A stretch of 37,243 nucleotides of DNA from positions 1-37,243 of the forward strand of contig JAPKZY010000018.1 in assembly GCA_026393535.1 (NCBI GenBank). Direction: 5' to 3'. Both the position numbers and the translations under genes were made by a program. Below are positions 32,818-37,243 of the stretch, piece by piece (within the stretch, counting starts at the first letter, position 1; every line of letters starts with the position of its first letter). Below the pieces are notes generated by a model. The model did not search any database. It had not been told where the DNA came from and worked only from the letters and a program-made list of their open reading frames with translations. This DNA is from Actinomycetota bacterium. GTDB taxonomy: Bacteria > Actinomycetota > Acidimicrobiia > Acidimicrobiales > Ilumatobacteraceae.

Positions 32818-33975
32818 TTACTTCGTGAGGCTTCTGCCCACGATCTCTTTCATAATTTCTGTGGTTCCGCCGTAGATGGTTTGGATACGACTATCTGCCC
32901 ATGCACGAGCGATTGGGTATTCCAGCATGTAGCCGTAGCCGCCGTGAAGTTGCAGACACTTATCGACAACTCTGTTTTGCAATTCAGTGACCCAGAACTT
33001 TGCAGCAGCTGCTTGTTCTGCGGACAGACGTCCTTCGCAATGCAACTCAATGCATCGGTCTACATAGACCTGGGCAATTTGAACTTCTGTTGCAATCTCA
33101 GCAAGAACAAACTTTGAATTTTGGAATGTCGCGATGGGCTGACCAAACGCTGTGCGGTCTTTTGTGTACTCAAGTGTTGCCTGAAGCGCTGACGATGCGA
33201 CTTTGACGCCACCCACTGCCATAGTGAGACGTTCTTGCGCCAAGTTTTGCATTAAGTAGACGAATCCTTGGCCTTCAACGCCCAACACGTTCTCGTGTGG
33301 AACTTCTACATCGGTAAAGAACAACTCAGCAGTGTCTTGTGCATGCATTCCGAGTTTGCTGAGGTTGCGTCCACGTTCAAAGCCCTTCATCCCGCGCTCA
33401 AGAATCAACAAAGACAAACCACGGTGGCCCGGTTGATCATTGGTGCGCACTGTTGTGATAATCAGGTCACTATTGATGCCATTCGTAATAAAAGTCTTTG
33501 CGCCATTAACTACCCATGCATCACCATGACGCACTGCTGACGTACGAACATTTGCCACGTCACTACCTGTGTTCGGTTCGGTAATTGCCAATGCACCAAT
33601 TAGTTCACCTGTCACCATCTTTGGAAGCCAACGCTGCTTTTGGTCTTCGGTTGCGAGTCCTAAGTAATACGGCAACACAATGTCGTTGTGCAACGTCATG
33701 CCATTTGCACTTCCGATGACTCCGGTCTCAGACACTTCTTCTTGCATGATGGCGCCGAATTTGAAATCGTTAACACCACCGCCGCCGAATTGTTCTGGCA
33801 CGTGGTAGCCAAGAAAGCCAAACTTTCCTGCGGCTAGCCAAATGTCGCGCGGAACGATTCCGTCTGCTTCCCACTTCTCATGATGAGGGACAATTTCCTT
33901 ATCTAACCACTGACGAAAAGCCGTACGAAACTGTTCATGCTCGGCGTTGTAGATGGTGCGTTCGAAAGTTTCCAT
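32818..33975 (-). CDS. Acyl-CoA dehydrogenase, long-chain/isovaleryl type
   Basis: A 385-residue FAD enzyme that makes the 2,3-double bond in acyl-CoA. FAD and substrate motifs: IGALAITEPNTGSDV, WVVNGAKTFITNG, LSKLGMHAQDTAELFF, and LQLHGGYGYMLEYPIARAWADSR at the C-terminus. The medium-chain catalytic Glu position (YEGT) is Gly here (YGGTTEI), but a Glu stands at E248 in NLAQERL, the place used by isovaleryl- and long-chain acyl-CoA dehydrogenases, so the enzyme should be active and of that subgroup. TAGTTT lies 6 nt before its ATG. It is on the opposite strand to the amidase/CoA-transferase pair but would act on a similar product. Confidence 0.94.
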   Translation of the reverse strand: METFERTIYNAEHEQFRTAFRQWLDKEIVPHHEKWEADGIVPRDIWLAAGKFGFLGYHVPEQFGGGGVNDFKFGAIMQEEVSETGVIGSANGMTLHNDIVLPYYLGLATEDQKQRWLPKMVTGELIGALAITEPNTGSDVANVRTSAVRHGDAWVVNGAKTFITNGINSDLIITTVRTNDQPGHRGLSLLILERGMKGFERGRNLSKLGMHAQDTAELFFTDVEVPHENVLGVEGQGFVYLMQNLAQERLTMAVGGVKVASSALQATLEYTKDRTAFGQPIATFQNSKFVLAEIATEVQIAQVYVDRCIELHCEGRLSAEQAAAAKFWVTELQNRVVDKCLQLHGGYGYMLEYPIARAWADSRIQTIYGGTTEIMKEIVGRSLTK

Positions 33976-33981
33976 TTGCCA

Positions 33982-33987
33982 AAACTA
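33982..33987 (-). promoter_or_regulatory. Putative -10 element for leaderless acyl-CoA dehydrogenase mRNA
   Basis: On the minus strand this reads TAGTTT and ends exactly 6 nt before the ATG at 33975. It overlaps the TAG stop codon of the upstream membrane protein gene; TTGTTG lies 17 nt upstream as a partial -35. Confidence 0.5.
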
Positions 33988-34719
33988 GGCGAGGACAGCC
34001 CGCGCAACAAGATCGGTGCCAAATGCGGTGAGGATCGCCAAATACAGCAAGCCGGTCGCCGCCATGACTGCCGAATAACTGCGCTCTTTCAGAGCAGCCC
34101 GAGTGACCTCAATGAGCACCGCAGTTGTAACGGCACAAGCCACCCAGAACCATCCGAGGGTGCCGTTCCAACCGTCGTCGACTGCGCCGGTGAGAACGCT
34201 GATCATCCCCGTTGGCATCAGCATGACCACAATTTCAATCGGCAGGATCCAGCGAAGAGCGTTAACTAGTTCGTTCAAGATGGAACGTGGCATTCCTGGC
34301 TGCACTAAGTACCAATGGCCAAGCAGCATGGCGTCGCTGATTGCACCAAGAAATACAGTGCCCACGGCAACTCGCAAAAGGTTCGTGCTGATGTTGCCAG
34401 CACCATCTGTTGCATGCACAGCAGCCGCAACGAGACCGATTGCACCGATGGCTGGCCCAAGAAGATCAAGCGTCACATTTTTACGACGAACAGTTGCAAT
34501 GGCAACTACTGCAACTGCAATTGCCGCGATGTCACGCACCGGAACAAAATCAGTGGCGATGCCGGCTGCAGCAGCACCTGCCGCAAGTACACAAAAAGTT
34601 CCACGCAATAACCATCCGTACCCAGCACTGATCTCGTGTTTCCGAGTGGTGAACCACAAAAATAACAGGCCTCCGGTTGACCATTGGAGAAGAACTGTTG
34701 CTACATCAAGTTTGATCAC
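33985..34719 (-). CDS. Polytopic membrane protein of unknown function
   Basis: A 244-residue protein with seven or eight predicted membrane segments (about 5-24, 34-55, 60-77, 84-103, 113-138, 152-178, 186-206, 215-236). I do not recognise a family. The most distinctive stretch is LLGHWYLVQPGMPRSILNEL at 132-151, a polar, His/Pro/Arg-containing segment that could be a functional site. The start is a GTG at 34719 that overlaps the stop of the upstream amidohydrolase as GTGA, so both are translated from one mRNA. It ends 9 bp before the acyl-CoA dehydrogenase. Confidence 0.72.
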   Translation of the reverse strand: MIKLDVATVLLQWSTGGLLFLWFTTRKHEISAGYGWLLRGTFCVLAAGAAAAGIATDFVPVRDIAAIAVAVVAIATVRRKNVTLDLLGPAIGAIGLVAAAVHATDGAGNISTNLLRVAVGTVFLGAISDAMLLGHWYLVQPGMPRSILNELVNALRWILPIEIVVMLMPTGMISVLTGAVDDGWNGTLGWFWVACAVTTAVLIEVTRAALKERSYSAVMAATGLLYLAILTAFGTDLVARAVLA

Positions 34720-36431
34720 TGAGCTGTCACTGTTTCGGTATCGCGTCCGGACCTCAGCAAGGTACCAGGGCGCGACCCAAGAGCGACATTATTTCTTACA
34801 GCAGGAACACCATTGACAATGACATGTTCCACACCAATTGATTCACCGTAGACCCGTCCCGAGCCACCAGGGAGGTCAAAACGCATCTGTGCTGGCCCGG
34901 GTCCAATTGTTGAGGCATCAAACACGGTGATATCTGCTGCCCATCCAGTGGCGATACGACCCCTACCTTTGAGGCCGTACAGTCGTGCTGGCCGATCTGT
35001 CAGGTGATACACCGCTTCCTCCAATGGCATCAATTCGTGTTCTCGCACTGCCCGAGCAATCATTGTGGTGCTGAACGCATAACTGTCAATCATGTCAAGG
35101 TGCGCACCTGCATCGCTAGCGCCGACCACAGCTCGGTGGTCGCGCCATACCTGCACACGCTTATCCCACGTGTCGCGATCCTGACCACGATCTTGGTTCG
35201 CAATAACTGTCAACAAACGATCATCAACGACAATGTCGCACAATAGGTCCCACGGCTCAACATTCAATTCCTGCGCTACTTCTCCAACAATACGGCCTTC
35301 GTATTTCTTCCACTTTTCATTGAATATTTCAAGCAAAATGTAGCCACCCCAGTTTCCGATAGATCGGGTTGGACCAACAGTGCCCTGAGCCATTGCATTC
35401 ATACGGGCACGGCCATCAGCAGTGCTCATCATTGTCAGTTTTTCTTCATCGGGAAGCGACATCAACTTGTCCCAACCTTCGAGAATGTCCAGAATGAATC
35501 CACTCTTGAAGTTCAAACGTAAGCGAAAGGTATCGGGCAAAGTAAGGGCCAGCACTTGTCCACCCCGTTCAGCTGCGATATCAAAACCAGCAAGTTGATG
35601 TTGTACCAATTCCCAGTTCTGTGAATACACCTGCAACAAATTCCAGTTGAGTGGCCGATTTGCTGCAGCGCTCATGTCTCCCATCAATTCAAAAACTTCA
35701 CGAGAAAATTCCCCAACAGCGGGAATAAATTCGAGTGTTGTTCCGGCGTGATTGCGCACCTCTGAACACAGAGCTAATAGTTCTTCTCGTGAAGCATGAC
35801 GAGAAGGCACTGGGGCGCCAGTGTGATCATTGTGGCTTGGTGACCATGTAGAAGAAAAACCCATTCCTCCGGCACTAAGGCCAGCCCGAAGCAAGACAAC
35901 CATTTGTTCAATTTCCTGTGGTGTCGCTTCACGTTCGTTGGCTTCATCGTGCATCACCACTCGGCGCAGCGCGCTGTGACCGACGAGAAATCCAGCATTC
36001 GGCAACAACGTGCCGTCTAGTGCATCAAGGTACTCAGCAGTTGTTGTCCAATTCCACGGAACTCCTTGTTGCAACGACTCGAGCGGCATCCCCTCAACGC
36101 GTGCCAACATGCGCATCAAATAATCACCATCTTGCGGTGTCAATGGGGCAATAGTGAAACCGCAATTGCCACCGAACACTGTGGTGACCCCATGCATGGG
36201 TGAAGGACTCAATGTTGTATCCCAGAATGCCTGCGCGTCGTAATGTGTGTGAAGATCAATAAAGCCTGGCGACACAATGAGCCCCGTTGCATCTATTGAT
36301 TCTGAAGCAGAAGATGACAGGGTGCCGAGTTCTACAATGCGTCCATTTTTCACGCCAACGTCTGCACGCTGTGGCGCGTTTCCTGTCCCGTCAACGACCA
36401 TTCCGCCTGTGATTGCAAGATCTAAAGCCAC
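34716..36431 (-). CDS. D-aminoacylase-type amidohydrolase (divergent)
   Basis: A 571-residue protein of the N-acyl-D-amino-acid deacylase branch of the amidohydrolase superfamily. The N-terminal metal site is kept: H61 and H63 in FIDLHTHYD and C90 in GGNCGF, spaced as in Alcaligenes D-aminoacylase (H67, H69, C96), and the late Asp is in GASDAGAH. The two His ligands in the middle (H220, H250 there) are not seen: the corresponding places read LEFIPA and PLNWNLL. The substrate is therefore uncertain and may not be an N-acyl-D-amino acid. The start is a GTG at 36431 with AGAGGA 4 nt upstream. The downstream membrane protein start overlaps its stop (GTGA). Confidence 0.82.
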   Translation of the reverse strand: MALDLAITGGMVVDGTGNAPQRADVGVKNGRIVELGTLSSSASESIDATGLIVSPGFIDLHTHYDAQAFWDTTLSPSPMHGVTTVFGGNCGFTIAPLTPQDGDYLMRMLARVEGMPLESLQQGVPWNWTTTAEYLDALDGTLLPNAGFLVGHSALRRVVMHDEANEREATPQEIEQMVVLLRAGLSAGGMGFSSTWSPSHNDHTGAPVPSRHASREELLALCSEVRNHAGTTLEFIPAVGEFSREVFELMGDMSAAANRPLNWNLLQVYSQNWELVQHQLAGFDIAAERGGQVLALTLPDTFRLRLNFKSGFILDILEGWDKLMSLPDEEKLTMMSTADGRARMNAMAQGTVGPTRSIGNWGGYILLEIFNEKWKKYEGRIVGEVAQELNVEPWDLLCDIVVDDRLLTVIANQDRGQDRDTWDKRVQVWRDHRAVVGASDAGAHLDMIDSYAFSTTMIARAVREHELMPLEEAVYHLTDRPARLYGLKGRGRIATGWAADITVFDASTIGPGPAQMRFDLPGGSGRVYGESIGVEHVIVNGVPAVRNNVALGSRPGTLLRSGRDTETVTAQ

Positions 36432-36435
36432 TGCA

Positions 36436-36441
36436 TCCTCT
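36436..36441 (-). promoter_or_regulatory. Shine-Dalgarno supporting a GTG start
   Basis: On the minus strand this reads AGAGGA, 4 nt before the GTG at 36431 of the amidohydrolase gene. It supports the GTG start over any internal ATG. Confidence 0.55.
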
Positions 36442-36480
36442 TTTCGTTACTGCCAACCCTAGGGCACTGTGCGCCCGGGT

Positions 36481-37243
36481 TTAACGGTCGAGCAAAATCA
36501 GGTGATGATTGGTGTGGTTGACAGGTTGAGGACCTGTAGCCGTTGCCACGACAATGTCTTCAAGTCTCATGCCCCACTTGCCAGGAATGTAGATACCTGG
36601 CTCAACGCTGTATGCGTGACCAACGGCAATAGGCGTTTCGTTTCCGGCAACCATGTACGGATCTTCGTGTGCTTCCATGCCTATGCCGTGACCCGTGCGA
36701 TGCACAAACCACTCGCCAAACCCTGCCGCATCAATAACACCGCGTGATGCAGCGTCAACGCCAGCACAGGACGAACCAATCAGGCCCGCTGCGACACCAG
36801 CTGCTTGCGACTCAAACAACACGTCGTATGCCTCGGCAATGTCTGCAGGTGGTTCACCGATATGGACACACCGAGTGATGTCACTGCAGTAATCATTCAT
36901 CGTTCCGCCAAAGTCGCACAACACAATTTCACCGTGCTTGATGACTCGATCGCCAGCATGGTGATGTGGGCTTGCAGCATTTTCACCAGCGGCAACAATT
37001 GCAAAGTTCACCACTTGATGGCCCTCGGCTAGGAGGCGCGCTGAAATGTCTGCCGATACTTGTGCTTCGGTACGACCAACAAGCTTGATATCTCCAGCAT
37101 GTAATTGTGCAGCGACTCTGTCGGCCGCAGCACCAGCAGCCACCAAGGCTGCAATTTCTGCAGCATCTTTACGTGAGCGCAAGGCTTCCATAACAACTAC
37201 CGAGCGAACGTATTTTGCATCGGGGCGGAACTTTAATAAATCA
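36481..37243 (-). CDS. M24 family Xaa-Pro peptidase, partial (cut by window edge)
   Basis: The frame is open to the right edge, so about 253 C-terminal residues are seen, including the end of the N-terminal creatinase-like domain (LLKFRPDAKYVRSVVVMEALRSRKD). The pita-bread catalytic domain has all five metal ligands: two Asp 11 residues apart in CDFGGTMNDYCSD, His in RTGHGIG, and Glu in VEPGIY and in RLEDIV. These proteins are metal-dependent peptidases that cleave Xaa-Pro or related dipeptides; creatinase-like activity is less likely but possible. A Met at 37191 is internal, because similarity continues upstream of it. Its stop lies 49 bp before the amidohydrolase start on the same strand. 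Confidence 0.9.
   Translation of the reverse strand, partial: DLLKFRPDAKYVRSVVVMEALRSRKDAAEIAALVAAGAAADRVAAQLHAGDIKLVGRTEAQVSADISARLLAEGHQVVNFAIVAAGENAASPHHHAGDRVIKHGEIVLCDFGGTMNDYCSDITRCVHIGEPPADIAEAYDVLFESQAAGVAAGLIGSSCAGVDAASRGVIDAAGFGEWFVHRTGHGIGMEAHEDPYMVAGNETPIAVGHAYSVEPGIYIPGKWGMRLEDIVVATATGPQPVNHTNHHLILLDR

Noticed and set aside
32818-33975. Inactive acyl-CoA dehydrogenase because YGGT replaces YEGT
   Set aside because: The alternative catalytic Glu (E248, in QER) of the isovaleryl/long-chain subgroup is present.
36457-36476. CCCTAGGG palindrome and GGGCAC/GCGCCC repeat between the amidohydrolase and the M24 peptidase
   Set aside because: The stem has a mismatch, no T tract follows, and short GC palindromes are common; nothing supports a terminator or operator.

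Overview
The window is a dense stretch of a bacterial chromosome, most likely from an actinobacterium of the Acidimicrobiia type (freshwater/marine Ilumatobacteraceae-like). This is inferred from four F420-type luciferase-like oxidoreductases in 37 kb, acyl-CoA and CaiB-type CoA genes, a PduO adenosyltransferase next to metH, Thr-rich tails on exported proteins, a base composition near half G+C by eye, and many start sites that look leaderless. No transposase, integrase, phage gene, CRISPR array, rRNA or tRNA was seen. The longest stretch without a gene is about 111 bp (2661-2771), so there is no gene-free region over 300 bp.

Layout. 1-3623 (+): C-terminal part of the helicase HrpB (cut by the window edge), class I fumarase, and a secreted Cys-containing protein of unknown function. 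3624-7775 (-): an operon-like run PadR regulator > HAAS/PASTA membrane protein > F420 oxidoreductase > crotonase > old-yellow-enzyme-type flavin oxidoreductase. 7857-8659 (+): a DUF1778/GNAT toxin-antitoxin pair whose promoter overlaps three GTAC repeats spaced 11 bp apart. 8646-15646 (-): SDR > MFS > molybdopterin oxidoreductase > MscL, joined by three ATGA stop/start overlaps, then a GDSL-type lipoprotein and an ABC-F protein. 15692-16597 (+): a second F420 oxidoreductase. 16598-18656 (-): leucyl aminopeptidase and the cobalamin adenosyltransferase. 18692-23266 (+): metH, then a glycoside hydrolase bounded by a 19-bp direct repeat. 23287-24724: an NTF2-like protein (-) divergent from a third F420 oxidoreductase (+). 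24734-30191 (-): thioesterase > fourth F420 oxidoreductase > two halves of an asymmetric ABC exporter. 30239-32817 (+): amidase and CaiB/BaiF CoA-transferase. 32818-37243 (-): partial M24 peptidase, a divergent D-aminoacylase-type amidohydrolase, a membrane protein and an acyl-CoA dehydrogenase.

How the genes work together. The right third looks like a catabolic block for amides and acyl-CoA compounds (amidase, CoA-transferase, acyl-CoA dehydrogenase, thioesterase, F420 enzymes). The centre is one-carbon and B12 metabolism. The PadR/HAAS/PASTA genes look like a repressor paired with a membrane sensor.

The most notable signals are: (1) a TANNNT hexamer exactly 6 nt before the start codon of seven genes (7 nt at an eighth), indicating leaderless transcription; (2) the 19-bp repeat around the glycoside hydrolase, whose removal would restore a metH/NTF2 convergent pair with overlapping stop codons, matching three other convergent pairs here that abut with no gap; (3) the HAAS-TM-PASTA protein coupled to PadR; (4) the phased operator of the toxin-antitoxin pair.
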